From: Prinia subflava
Taxonomy: Eukaryota; Chordata; Aves; Passeriformes; Cisticolidae
Length of the DNA: 64,000 nt
Direction of reading: 5' to 3'
Assembly: GCF_021018805.1 (NCBI RefSeq)
Contig: NC_086258.1
Coordinates: forward strand, 18,538,192-18,602,191
Shown: in pieces, positions 34,701 through 43,090 of the stretch
Numbering within the stretch: position 1 is the stretch's first letter
Layout of the letters: each line of letters opens with the position of its first letter
Made by a program: the position numbers and the translations under genes
The notes under the pieces: model-generated
Told to the model about the DNA's origin: nothing
What the model saw: the letters and a program-made list of their open reading frames with translations, nothing else
Database searches by the model: none

Positions 34701-37700
34701 GGGGAGACCTCTGCAGTGCCCTCCTCATCCTCCTGCTCCAAAGAGAAGGATCAGAGCTGCCCACAGGTGCTCTCAGAGCCTGCAAGGATGGAGTTTCCCC
34801 ATCTCCCCCTTTCCCAGCGCACCAGGGAGGCTGCCCAGCATCCATCACCCTTCCTGCCTTTTCCAGGGCTGGGATTGTTGGTTCCTCCAGCCAGATCCTC
34901 CCCCCAACAGCCACAGACTCTCACAGGGGACAGAGGGAGGTCTGCAGTGACCCTGGCCAGCTCCTGGCATTCCCTGAGGCCTTGGCCCCGCTCTGCTTTG
35001 GGGGTCACTCACTCCTGGGAACAGCTACATCGCCCTGGGGCACAGCCAGTCCCTACAAACCAGTGTGACAGGAGAGGCTGGACCCCAAAAGCCTGAACCA
35101 GGTGTCAAAGAGGGAGAAAAAGCCTCTCAGGTTGTGCCTGCCGAGCTTCGGGGACAAAGAACACAACCTGCCTCCAGCATCTTCCTCCAGACACAGGAGA
35201 GAGGATGCTTTGTGTTTAAAACCAGTGTGTGAGGCCATGAATGAAGCTCATCTTCCCCAATAAGAAGCACAGCAACAGCCAAATGTGCAGCAATTCATCT
35301 GGAAGCAATAGTTTGTTTGGCAAAGCCACTGAATATACGAAAGAAATTGGATTTGCATCGAATTTTTGAGCTTTCTAACAAAGCAGGACTTGCATTACCG
35401 AGTTAGAAAGCTAAGAGGCCAAAATCTTGAAAAATTAGAGGACCTAGGTCATAATTTACTTCTTTTCCTCTTGAAATGAGACCAGTCAGGCATTACCAGA
35501 AGCAAGGTTCCATCTGCACCACCTCAGAGCAAAGCAGCATCTCTCCCAGCTAGCAAGGCCAGTGCTCACAGCCCCCACAGGGCCAAAGAGAGTCAGACAA
35601 GAGGGTGAATCCATTTACACACCTTGATTTTATCACCTGAGCCCCTAAGTGTGGAGCATTTGAGGTGTGAGGGCCTGAAAAAGGAGATTTTGACCCAGCT
35701 CCAGGGCTGTGCTGACACTGCTCCCAGTCAACAAGAGACAGCCAAGGATGCAGTCCGTGGATTCAGAGGTCTGGGTTCAGCTGATGACAAAGATAAAGAT
35801 GGGAAAAGCCACTCCAAGGCATCCAGAAAGGGGATAAAGAGCTGAGTAATGGTCTTTTTGCCATTATTTCACCCCAACTTTAGAGCCCTCTGGGGGCTCT
35901 AGCCACTAGCTAAAAATTAGAATATTTCTCTTCTACATTTCAGTACCTTCATAAAACCACAGAAGCCTTTTACTTTTCCCTTCCCTAAAGAGCAATTTCC
36001 ACTCCCTGCAGGCCACAAGTGCCCAAACCCACCGAGACCTCCAAGCACCTGAGCCCAATCCTGCACAGCTCAGAGCAGGGGCAGCCCGCACACCCCACAG
36101 TGCTGCCAGCTGAGGGGCTGCTCCTGCTGCCTCCCCATTTTCTGCTGAGAGCAGGGTCAGCACTCACACCCCAGCACTCATCCCTGGGTGAACGAGCTCC
36201 TGCATGTGAGCACAGCCACACAGCAGAGCTCCCCTGCCGTGGCAAGAGAGGCCAACAGAGCCGTGCTGGGAATCCCAAAAAGGGCCAGGATGGGATGGGA
36301 ATGGAAGGTCCATCCTCCTGCACGCCTGGCACTCATCACTGAGCTGGGCAGTGCCCTGCAGCACCACGAGGGCCAGGCTGGGCACGGAGCTCACCTTCGG
36401 TGCGGATGGTGAACGGGGAGTCCCCCAGGCGCTTGGCGGAGAACTGCCCTCCCAGGGACGTCATCAGGAAGCACAGGGTGAAAAATCCAATGCCCAGCAC
36501 GAAAATCCTGCGGGAGAGAAAGCAGAGCTGGAGCAAGGGGTGAAGAGGAGCCAGCTCCTCCCTCCTGGGGCAGCCCCACCATCACCCCTGGGGTGATCCC
36601 TTTGCACAGCAGCAGGAGAGGCTCTGGCTTTGGGTGTCTGGGACAGTCCCCCCTCCATCCCTGTGGTCACCCCACCCTCCCTGGCAGGGGGCATCTGTGC
36701 AGCCCCAGCCCCTCCAGCTCCACGTGCACTTCACAAAGAGCCCAGGGCTCAAACCCTGGACTCTGCCCAAACCCTGGCACTGAGCAGGGGGTTCTGCCCG
36801 AGAACCCCCTGTGAAATCCCTGCAGCCTGCTCCAGTGGGCAGCCCTTGAGGAATCCTCTACTGGGCTCAAGGGGGAGTGGTGGATTTGCCTTTTCAGTGG
36901 GGAAGCTGAGCCAGACCACAACTGCTCCTATGATGCTCCACCAGACCCAGCCCAACAACCCAGACACAACCCAGACCTCAGGAACCACCACAATAAACAA
37001 TACCTGTGCTCCCCTGGGAGAGAGGAGTAAAGAGAGACCTTTACCTTCCCTTCCTCCCAAAGGACCTAAAAAAAATCCACCCTTTCATTTTTTAAATAAA
37101 GCCTTTTGTTCCCCTGTAACTAGGCCACCAGCATTGTCACTGTGTCCCCTGTGCACCACGGGACCAGGAGGGACCTGCACCGGCCCGGGGCCATCCCATC
37201 ACTGCTGGGCTGGCAGGGAAGGGGCTCCAGGGACACACTGGGCAGGATGTCACCCCCAGTGAGGGGCAGGAGCTCCCAGCACTGCTCCTGCCCAGGCCAA
37301 ATCCAGGCCAGTCCCTCTTTTGGGGGTGGAAGGGCTGAAGGCAAGAGCTCGGTGCCAGCCTGGCTGTGGCGCTCCAGGGAGTGTAAAGCAGAGTGCTGTG
37401 TGCCAAGGGATGGATGCCTGGCCTCCTTCCACTGCTCAGACACGCTGCCATCACCCCCGAGACTCGGGGAGAGGCAGCAGCCTCCAGCAGACACACGGGA
37501 AAAGCCCTGGCAGAGGCAGTGCCAGGTGTCAGTGTGACAGCTCCCAGAGCAGCTGTGTGAGCTCAGCCACCAAACCCAGGGGAGACCTCGAGGAGGAGAA
37601 ACAGAAAAGACAATTCCCAGCCAGCCTCGTGAAACAACAGCTTTGTCTCCCAGCAGGTGAGTCCTGCGTGGGGCAGGGAGCTGAGGAAAGCCTCGAGGGC

Positions 37701-40700
37701 AGCATCGCTGCCTCTCAGCATCCCTGAGCCACAGGGAAGCAAACCACAGAGGACAGAGCCTCCAGCCCTGCTTCCCAAGCTCACAGCATCCTCCACTGGG
37801 CTGGGGAGTTGCACACAGGCACAGCACAGCCACCCAGGCTGCTCCAGGTGCAGAGGAGCCCTCAGCCCTCCACCTGAGCATTGCTACACAGCTGAAAGGC
37901 AGAGGAGTAGGAACCAGCCTTCAGCTCTGGGCTACAGCCCGCCAGCACTGCAATTATCTGCTGCTGGAAAGGGCTAACAAATAAAGTGACCTGCTTCAAA
38001 GCCCTCGTTAGTGACTGGAGATGTGGTGGAGAGCTCAAGTACTGGGTCAAGCAGCTCAAGAAGGGCTGGGCTTCCCCAGGGAGATCTAGTGGAGGAGCTC
38101 CCCAGTGTCCCAGCACAGCATGGCCAGGCTTTCCTTGCCAGGAAAGATTCCTGGGCAAGACATGGCACTTACAGGGGATGCCAGGAGCTCCCTCCCCACC
38201 TCCAGGCAGCTCTGATGTGCTGTCACACAGACAGCACACACCTGAGCCCCGGATCCAGGGCAGCCTCACTCCCAGCAGCAGCCAGCTCAAGAACAAAGGG
38301 TTTCCTCTGCCTGCTCCGAGGAGGAGCAGCCCTGCTCACAGCAGACAGCCCCTCACTGCTGCCCATCCCCATGGATCAGCCCTGCCCCATCCCCATGGAT
38401 CAGCCCTGCCCCATCCCCGTGGATCAGCCCTGCCCCATCCCCAGGGATCAGCCCTGCCCCATCCCCGTGGATCAGCCCTGCCCCATCCCCGTGGATCAGC
38501 CCTGCCCCATCCCCAGGGATCAGCCCTGCCCCATCCCCAGGGATCAGCCCTGCCCCATCCCCAGCAGCCCAGGGACACCCGGCCATGGGCTCTGGACACC
38601 AGCACAGCTCCCCATCCCTGGGAAAAGCAACACCCTGGGCTTGTCAGCACTAATGAGCTGCACACACAGCACCAGCACAAACACTCCCTGACAGCCAGGG
38701 CCAGAGCTGGCCTGGGAGAGCTGATTTACCTGGAGAGCTGACCCACCTGGAGAGCTGACTCACCTTGGAGAGCTGACCCACCTGGGAGAGGGATGCTCAA
38801 GTGCCTCACTAAACCTGCCTGACATCCCCGTGCAGGGTGGACCAGCTCAGGTCCCTTTCATTTCCAAACGAGCAGCCCCTGGAGGGGTGGAAAGCAGTTT
38901 TTACAAGATGTATGAACCACCGTGCACTCCCTAACCCGGGTTCCCATCCCTGGCTACAGGCACAGCTGGTGAGCCCCACGAGCAGTACCCAGTGCAGCAG
39001 AGCCACCCCTCCCCAGCAGATGCTGACGAAGCATCAGGCTGTGGAATCTGCACACAAACACGACACAGACTCAGCCCCCTCCCCAAAGCAGACCTGGAGA
39101 AGGGTTTCCAGAGAGCCATGGTCCAGCTCCAGCAGGGAGGTGATTGTGGAGGCAGCAGAGCGTCCCTGATGCTGCAAAGCAGCGTGGTGTCCCATAAATA
39201 GCTTGGAGAGGGGGTGATCTGGGGACATTAGTGCACTGCCATTAGCACAGCCTGAGCCCAGCGCAGTGCTGGGGCTGGGAAAGGCTCTCAGGAACGCACT
39301 GGAGGGGATTGCTGCACCCAGCTTGGCTTTGGAGGGAGGAATTTGCCCTTAGGGAACGATGTCTACCACGGCACCTCCCTGGCAGGAGAGGACAACAGCA
39401 GGCTGGAGAAGAAACAAGCTGAAGGGAGTCAAAGCCCAACCAAGTCCTGCACCCCAGGGTCCTCCCTTGGAGCACAAAACCCAACCATGGCCCTGTCCTG
39501 GCACCCCTTCCCCCAAGGGGGATTTTAACAAACAATCGGCTGGATAAATACCCAGACCTGATCCTGCTCTCACACCTCCTATTGACAATATCTTCATCAT
39601 TATGCGAGACCTTGTTGACGCTTTTTAATCTTCATAATTACAGTCTGGCAAGGAGGGATCGTTAAACACTGAGCAGAAAGAGAAAGGGGAAGGGAAGGAA
39701 AAGATACAAAGGTGATCTGTGCTCTACCATCTCCCTAGGAAACGAAACCTTTTTCATTTTGACTGGATTACAGAGAGAGTAGCGGAGATGCAAGAGGCTT
39801 TTTTCGTAAATAAAAATAATAAATAATAAAAAGAAAAAAGAATTGGAGCCTTTCTGGAATTGCTGTCCTTGGGAGATCAGTGGATCCAGCCCAGAGCAGT
39901 GCTGCAGGGCACAGGGAGGGTCCAGGGCTGGACTCTCAGCCCGAGAACCCCAATTCCTTTACTTTTGCTGATGTTCTCCCAATGAATTAAAATGCCTGGC
40001 CCAGCCCCAGCTGAGTGGAAACTCCTTAAGCAGAAAACAAATTCCCCACAAAGCAGGTAAAACATACCAGATCCCAGATGGTCCAAATGCACTGGGTCTT
40101 CTTCCCCAAAATCAAGACTAACTCCCTGAAGGCTGTGGAGTTCCAAGGACCAAATAACATCTATCCTGCATGCTGGCTTTGCCTGTCATCCAATGTCACG
40201 TTTAATTCATTGCTCAGGCACAGTTCTGGTGCCAAACCCCTCTCCACATCCTCCCCAAACTGAAATGTTCACAGTTCTGGGCTCTGGCTCAGTGCCCAAA
40301 CGAGAAGAAAGCAAAATTCCTCAAGTCTTAAATGCAAATTGGAAGTGATGCCCCGGTCGTGGAGGATTTCATGGAACTGAAAGCTGGATGTGACCAGGAG
40401 GGTCTGAGTGCTGAGCTGGGCTGTGGTGGAGGAAGGCAGGCCAGCAGCACCCAACAGGATGGGACTGTGACACTGGGAATGTGACACCGGGACTGTGCCC
40501 TCGGTGCCACATCACCCAGCTGGGACCCACAGGGAGAATCCCACACAGCTGCAGGGGGAAGTCAGGGGCTACACAGTCAGGTAACATCTTTTATTAGACG
40601 AGTTTTCTACTCCAACAGCTGAGCCAGCATTCCTGCCAACAGAAGTCAGGTTAATAAATGATCCCTCAATCCCTTTTTGCTGGGAGCCTGACAGGGTTGT

Positions 40701-42984
40701 GGTGCTGTCAAACTGATGCTCAGCCATGGGCACCATGACCCACCAGGGGATCAGGGTGAACCCTCCCACGGACCACTGTGACATCCTGTGGAAAGCCTGG
40801 CTTTGGTTTCCAGCTGGCAAACAGCACTACAGAGCCAAGAGCTGGACCAGGGCCCCTCGGTGAATTCCTGCCTGGATCCAGCACATCACAAACGAGAGTC
40901 CCTTCACTGCTGAGATGAAGTCAGAGCCACCTCTGGACATTCCTCTGGATCTCCAGACTGATCTGCTCCCTCTCCCCATCCCTTTCTGCCGGTGCTCTCC
41001 CAGCTCAGGGCTCGGCATTGCTTTGCTAAGCGTGTCTGGAGGGAGGTTAATGAAATGTTTTGGTGCACAGGATCAGATTTCCTGTGTGCTGTTTGCCGAT
41101 GGCCCCGCTCCCCCGATGGCGATGGCAGCGATCCACATCAGGCAGGGGATGGCACCACGGGGCTCCCTGGAGCAGCCAGGCTTTGGCCAGCCAGCAGCAG
41201 GGCACCCATTTACAGCACCCATCCTGACTGCCAGGATCTTCTCCCACCCCTGGAGGCCATCCCTGACCCACAGAGCTGAGGATGTGCAGTGCTGGTGTTA
41301 CGGGAGCAGAGCTGATTTGGAGCTGGGCAGTGCCAACTCCCACCCAGCTGGGCAGGGGACAAGGTGACACAGGACTGTGGCATGAAGGGTCACACTCGGT
41401 GTTACAGCAGCTTAGAGGAGGGGCAGAGGTCCTGGGCACTGCAGGACAGTCAGGAGAGGGTCTCGGGAATGCCTTGCACAGGGAGAGCCTGACTGTTAAG
41501 AACAAGGTAACCCCGCTGGTTCCAGTGGCATCAGTACTGGTCTGTACTGGTTGGAGAGCAGAAGCCAGCCCAAGGCACATGGCCAGGACAGTGCAAGGTC
41601 TCCACCAGAGCCCATCCAGCCATCACAAACCCCTCATCCACACACATCCTCATCCCTAATGGGATTGGTGACCACCCTGAAATGCACTCCCTGCGCTCTC
41701 CCACCCTGACCCCAGGTCACTGCTGAGGATGGGGTTCCCCTGTCCCAGGGGTGATGCCCGGGGCACAGGGCTGCTCCAGCCAGTCACTTCCTCACTGTGG
41801 AATTCAAACAAAGCAAACAGCCAGGCAAAGAGCATTCCCCGGGGTGAGCGTGTCCTTCCCGTGTCTCGCAGTCACTCCGTGCTCTGCTCGGAGCCAGCCC
41901 GAGCTGCGGGAGCCCTCACACCTCTGCCGCGGCTTGGTGGCATCCCCTCGGCCGAGCTCCCCGGAGCCAGGGCAGTGCCGCGGGATCCAGCAGCAGAAAT
42001 CGCTCAGGCAAGCAGAGCCAAGCTCTCCCGAGGACAGGCAGAGAACCTGTGCACACCTGAGTGCCAGCGAGCCCTGCGAGCCCAGCCTGTCCTTCTGCAC
42101 GCCTGGGCTAAGGAAAAGGCAGCGAGCACATCCCTGCCGTGACCCCAGAGCTCCAAACACAGCAGGGAGCGCTGGGAGCCGCTGGGCTGGGCTCACCCCA
42201 CCCTGAGCTTCATCCCCGGCACGTTCTCCGCGATCTCTTAGGGGGTTTGGTCCCTCTCCCCATCGAAAAACCACGTAACATCCAACATCTCCCGTGAGTC
42301 TGAAGCCCGGGAGCAACCCAAGCACATCTCCAGTGAAGCAAAGAAACCGAAGAGAAAGGGCTGGAGAGGGGACGAGAATGCACGGGAGCAAAAACGAGGA
42401 GTTAGAGCAAGGGGAAAAGCAAAGGGTGGGTACGGGTGTGCTGGAGCCGGAGGGGTTCAGGTTTGGACATCCCCCCCAGCCCTACTGCCGGGTCAGGGTG
42501 GGTTTCGAAACCCCGAGCTGCACCAGCAGGCTCAAAGCAGAGGAACCGAATCCCCCCGAATATCAACATCCCCGAGAGCGGTGCTCAGAACCGCCAGCGG
42601 CGAGCAGAGCCCCGCGATAACCCCGGAGACAGCGGCGGGGGAGCCGGGAGCCGCCGGGAGCCGCAGGAACCGCACGGTGCCCCGCGGGCAGAGCCGCCCG
42701 CATCCCCGCCGTGCCCGGCCGGGCTCCATCCGCACCCTGCGCCCCCCGCGCACACACACGGAGCCCGGGCAGCCGAGCCCCCCGCACACACACACGGAGC
42801 CCGGGCAGCCGAGCCCCCCGCACACACACACGGAGCCCGGGCAGCCGAGCCCCCCGCGCCCAGCCCGCTCCCACCCGCAGGAGCCGGGCGAGGCCAGGAG
42901 GAAACACCAACTTTACCTAAAGGGTCTCAGGGTGACGAGGCATCTTCTGACCATTATCTTGCCATCCGCGTTGACAGTGATCAT
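1558..42984 (-). CDS. MGAT5B: MGAT5B, 5' part (coding exons 1-8, partial gene)
   Basis: The coding parts are 42917-42984, 36395-36507, 18612-18756, 6621-6733, 5427-5500, 3860-4030, 2877-3041 and 1558-1727, all read on the minus strand. They sum to 1019 nt (339 codons plus 2 nt) with no frameshift or internal stop. The translation is recognisable along its whole length as GnT-IX/GnT-Vb. This Golgi type II membrane enzyme adds GlcNAc in beta-1,6 linkage to mannose of N-glycans and, in brain, of O-mannosyl glycans. Residues 1-23 are a basic cytosolic tail, 24-41 the signal anchor, about 60-145 an amphipathic stem, and about 150-228 a Cys- and Trp-rich lumenal region. Residues 229-283 form a basic helical segment, and from 284 the catalytic GT-B-like domain begins. 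Sequons lie at N93, N126 and N213. The family is about 790 residues long, so roughly 57% lies off the left edge. MGAT5 (GnT-V) is the paralogue to exclude; the N-terminus and the FF-rich anchor fit MGAT5B. Family assignment is from recognition, not a database search. Confidence 0.95.
1728..2876 (-). other. MGAT5B intron 7
   Basis: A 1149-bp intron from donor GTACGG to acceptor CTGCAG. I see no repeat, RNA gene or second exon in it. Confidence 0.85.
2877..3041 (-). CDS. MGAT5B: MGAT5B coding exon 7
   Basis: Encodes residues 229-283, a basic, helix-prone stretch ([20 protein letters not shown], then [13 protein letters not shown] and further Arg-rich sequence ending H-Q-K-H). It is phase 0 at both ends (165 nt). 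The acceptor is CCCTAG, the only TAG acceptor among those seen. Another AG four bases downstream would break the frame, so the TAG is chosen. The donor is GTACGG at 2876, weaker than the others. The exon is GC-rich, with several Arg changes relative to mammals. Confidence 0.93.
3042..3859 (-). other. MGAT5B intron 6
   Basis: An 818-bp intron from donor GTAAGG to acceptor CCCTAG. About half of it is a CR1 LINE 3' end in the opposite orientation to the gene (3268-3705). Confidence 0.85.
3268..3705 (+). mobile_element. CR1 LINE, 3' end
   Basis: Typical avian CR1 3' sequence. It runs from the block containing GATGAAACATCTCTGCTGTG and AGCCTGGACAAGAGAAGGCT, through the GGTGGTGGACGCTCCATCCC block, to the CATCCCTTCCAACC block and a terminal CCTGTGATTGTGTG of the CR1 octamer type. 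It is 5'-truncated, as is usual for CR1, and lies antisense in intron 6. No coding capacity remains. Confidence 0.85.
3860..4030 (-). CDS. MGAT5B: MGAT5B coding exon 6 (lumenal Cys/Trp region, polyproline end)
   Basis: Encodes residues 172-228: [20 protein letters not shown], then [20 protein letters not shown] and the sequon N213-R-T. C182, C193 and C206 continue the conserved cysteine pattern. The last part is V-P-V-P-S, seven prolines from seven CCG codons (3863-3883 in plus coordinates), and Q228, directly before the donor GTAAGG at 3859. The mammalian protein, as I recall it, has a more mixed K/P/Q sequence of the same length here. The exon is 171 nt and symmetrical in phase 0. Confidence 0.95.
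4031..5426 (-). other. MGAT5B intron 5
   Basis: A 1396-bp intron from donor GTGAGT to acceptor TTGCAG. No mobile element or additional exon is recognised. The open frame overlapping its right part (4959-5966, plus strand) runs through the GGATG array and is not a gene. Confidence 0.85.
5427..5500 (-). CDS. MGAT5B: MGAT5B coding exon 5
   Basis: Encodes V147 (split) to E171, including EGRRDQC and DPKYPDC. C155 and C166 are in positions expected for the lumenal disulfide-rich part. The acceptor CTGCAG ends at 5501 and the donor GTGAGT starts at 5426. Phase is 1 in and 0 out. In transcript orientation a 135-bp pentamer array ends 75 nt before this exon. Confidence 0.95.
5501..6620 (-). other. 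MGAT5B intron 4
   Basis: A 1120-bp intron from donor GTGAGT to acceptor CTGCAG. Its notable content is the GGATG pentamer array at 5576-5712, close to the 3' splice site. The rest looks unique. Confidence 0.85.
5576..5712. repeat. (GGATG)n microsatellite, about 27 copies
   Basis: Uninterrupted pentamer GGATG from 5576 to 5710, plus two more G. On the transcribed strand it is CATCC, a C-rich pyrimidine array ending 75 nt before exon 5. The plus strand has GGG runs every five bases. The pure state suggests recent expansion. Confidence 0.98.
6621..6733 (-). CDS. MGAT5B: MGAT5B coding exon 4 (stem, second helix)
   Basis: Completes R109 and encodes residues 110-146 plus one base. The segment [20 protein letters not shown] is close to identical to what is known of the mammalian protein and carries the sequon N126-V-S. 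The acceptor is CCCAG at 6734 and the donor GTGAGT at 6620. Phase is 2 in and 1 out. Confidence 0.95.
7290..7545 (+). mobile_element. CR1 LINE, 3' end fragment
   Basis: Contains the CR1 blocks ATATCAGGAAAAGTTTCTTC, GGCATTGGAACAGCCTGCCC and GGGAAGCAGTGGAATCATCA. It ends in GGTGATTCTGAGATTC, the CR1 terminal repeat type. Strongly 5'-truncated and antisense to MGAT5B. Confidence 0.85.
7664..7731. repeat. Three tandem 21-bp units
   Basis: Exact copies of CTTGGGGTCAGATCCCACCA plus G at 7664, 7685 and 7706, with a 5-bp partial copy after them. Each unit contains the near-dyad GGGGTCAGATCCC. Confidence 0.95.
7817..8114 (+). mobile_element. ERV solo LTR (family A), copy 1
   Basis: About 298 bp starting TGTTACATTCCCC and ending GGAACA, with a GGAATAAATGCC polyadenylation-type signal about 110 bp before the end. 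A closely similar inverted copy lies at 28987-29283, which defines both ends. No clear target duplication is seen and no internal retroviral sequence adjoins it. Non-coding. Confidence 0.75.
11616..11857 (+). mobile_element. LTR-like fragment
   Basis: Starts TGTGTGCTGTAAGG and ends GGATTAGATCCAACA. The sequence AAAAATAAACTCGTGGAAAG is followed by a T/C-rich U5-like part, a layout typical of avian ERV LTRs. No second copy in the window confirms the ends and there is no target duplication. Confidence 0.5.
14028..14100. repeat. AAAAT/AATAA-rich low-complexity tract
   Basis: A 70-bp A/T-only stretch with imperfect ATAAA units and several AATAAA words. Simple sequence with no coding value. Confidence 0.8.
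18250..18470 (-). mobile_element. CR1 LINE fragment, minus orientation
   Basis: Starts with TCGTGGAATCAAAGGATATC and AGTTAGAAGAGACCCATAAG, then the blocks GAGTCCAACTCCTGGCCCTG and CTTCTTGAACGCTGGCAAGC. This is the reverse complement of a CR1 3' region. Old and diverged. It ends about 140 bp from exon 3. Confidence 0.75.
18612..18756 (-). CDS. MGAT5B: MGAT5B coding exon 3 (stem region)
   Basis: Encodes V61 (split) to D108 plus two bases of R109. The Met/Leu-rich stretch around residues 69-92 ([20 protein letters not shown]) is amphipathic and looks like a coiled-coil or oligomerising stem helix. It is followed by the sequon N93-S-T. The acceptor is GCTGCAG and the donor GTCAGT at 18611. The exon is isolated between introns of 17.6 kb and 11.9 kb. 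Confidence 0.94.
20202..20592. repeat. 17-bp minisatellite, 23 units
   Basis: The unit is TGCTTCCCAGGGAATAC with variants ending AATGC, AAGGC or AGGGC. There are 23 units, each exactly 17 bp, without any insertion or deletion. Each contains the perfect dyad TTCCC-A-GGGAA. Because 17 is not a multiple of 3 and the unit lacks stops in most frames, frames of up to 275 codons appear on both strands. These are not genes. Confidence 0.98.
21717..21867. repeat. (GATGATGGA)n array
   Basis: Fourteen 9-bp units (21723-21848), flanked by GATGGA hexamers on both sides. Almost pure. On the transcribed strand it reads TCCATCATC. Confidence 0.97.
23888..24397 (+). mobile_element. Avian ERV solo LTR (family B)
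   Basis: Begins TGCTGGTTTCAGCTGGGTAG, a start common to a widespread bird LTR type, and ends TTAAACCACGTC. It has a TATA box (TATAAA, 24137-24142), a CGTCA half-site upstream at about 24121 and AATAAA at 24273-24278, so it is in plus orientation. The flanks CCTTG (23883-23887) and CCTTC (24398-24402) look like a target duplication with one change. No internal viral sequence is present. Confidence 0.8.
28987..29283 (-). mobile_element. ERV solo LTR (family A), copy 2
   Basis: The reverse complement aligns with 7817-8114 over its whole length with only scattered substitutions and very short gaps. It keeps the same TGTTAC start, the palindrome CATTCCCC-T-GGGGAATG and the GGAATAAATGCC signal. 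It lies in intron 2 in the same orientation as the gene. No target duplication is evident. Confidence 0.75.
30585..30623. repeat. (CTC)n triplet repeat, about 13 copies
   Basis: Uninterrupted CTC/TCC triplets in intron 2, GAG/GGA on the transcribed strand. The proline or arginine runs it gives in open frames are artefacts. Confidence 0.97.
32140..32723 (-). mobile_element. ERV solo LTR (family C), copy 1, with target duplication
   Basis: A 584-bp element with ends TGTC and GACA, flanked by perfect 5-bp direct repeats GCTTC (32135-32139 and 32724-32728). It aligns with a second copy at 46424-46974. I place it on the minus strand because a TTAAATAAATAG polyadenylation-type signal then lies in its last quarter. 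Orientation is less certain than identity. No internal retroviral genes. Confidence 0.8.
34032..34118. repeat. Four 22-23 bp tandem units
   Basis: Degenerate units of the form GGGGACAAGGAGCAGCAT, with short AATG or CAGAC linkers. A small local duplication. Confidence 0.85.
36395..36507 (-). CDS. MGAT5B: MGAT5B coding exon 2 (signal anchor)
   Basis: This exon completes R23 and encodes residues 24-60. It contains the single transmembrane signal anchor [18 protein letters not shown] (24-41), followed by the juxtamembrane stem ending F-T-I-R-T-E. The acceptor is CGCAG at 36508 and the donor GTGAGC at 36394. It enters in phase 2 and leaves in phase 1. The basic residues before the hydrophobic stretch (R13, R14, R20, R23) and the absence of a cleavage-type signal predict a type II topology, with the C-terminus in the Golgi lumen. 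Confidence 0.95.
38361..38566. repeat. 24-bp minisatellite, 8 units
   Basis: Eight units of GGATCAGCCCTGCCCCATCC plus CCAT/CCGT/CCAG, with exact 24-bp spacing from 38373 to 38541. Because 24 is a multiple of 3, all frames look periodic. No coding function is supported. Confidence 0.97.
38712..38790. repeat. Four 18-19 bp tandem units
   Basis: Units of the form GGAGAGCTGACCCACCTG with small changes. Confidence 0.85.
42749..42858. repeat. 36-bp triplication beside exon 1
   Basis: Three tandem 36-bp units, each a CA run followed by CGGAGCCCGGGCAGCCGAGC and a C run. They lie about 60-170 bp inside intron 1, within the CpG island. The last two copies are practically identical and the first is shortened at its CA run. 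Confidence 0.95.
42917..42984 (-). CDS. MGAT5B: MGAT5B coding exon 1 (start codon, cytosolic tail)
   Basis: The ATG is at 42984-42982. The exon encodes residues 1-22 plus two bases of R23, beginning [14 protein letters not shown] and ending at L-R-P-F. The start has A at -3, and the N-terminus matches the known MGAT5B start. The exon ends at AG before the donor GTAAAG (42916), phase 2. The reading frame stays open upstream as far as a GTG at 43101, but there is no in-frame ATG there, so no longer form is supported. The 5' UTR and transcription start cannot be placed from sequence. The exon sits inside the CpG island. Confidence 0.95.
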
Positions 42985-43054
42985 CGTTCGAAGTTGCGGG
43001 CAGGGGCCGGCCCCGCACCCCCCCGGAGGCAGCGAGGGCGGCAGCGAGCGGGGC

Positions 43055-43090
43055 TCAGCGGGCGGGGCGCGGGGCTGCGCGGGGGCGCAT
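43055..43090 (-). other. Upstream ORF, 11 codons
   Basis: An ATG at 43090-43088 opens an 11-codon frame (MRPRAAPRPAR) closed by TGA at 43057-43055. It lies 70 nt before the MGAT5B start codon and in another frame. It would act as a uORF only if transcription starts upstream of 43090, which is unknown. Confidence 0.5.

Larger units (their letters stand above)
18757..36394 (-). other. MGAT5B intron 2
   Basis: A 17.6-kb intron from donor GTGAGC to acceptor GCTGCAG. It contains the 17-bp minisatellite (20202-20592), a GATGATGGA array, two confident LTR copies (28987-29283 and 32140-32723), an avian LTR at 23888-24397, a CTC triplet run and a short 22-bp repeat near 34032. I found no nested gene, tRNA or other RNA gene. 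Open frames inside the repeats are artefacts of repeat periodicity. Confidence 0.8.
36508..42916 (-). other. MGAT5B intron 1
   Basis: A 6.4-kb intron from donor GTAAAG to acceptor CGCAG. It contains a 24-bp minisatellite, an 18-19 bp repeat and, right after exon 1, the 36-bp triplication inside the CpG island. Alternative 5' exons cannot be excluded from sequence alone, but none is supported. Confidence 0.85.
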
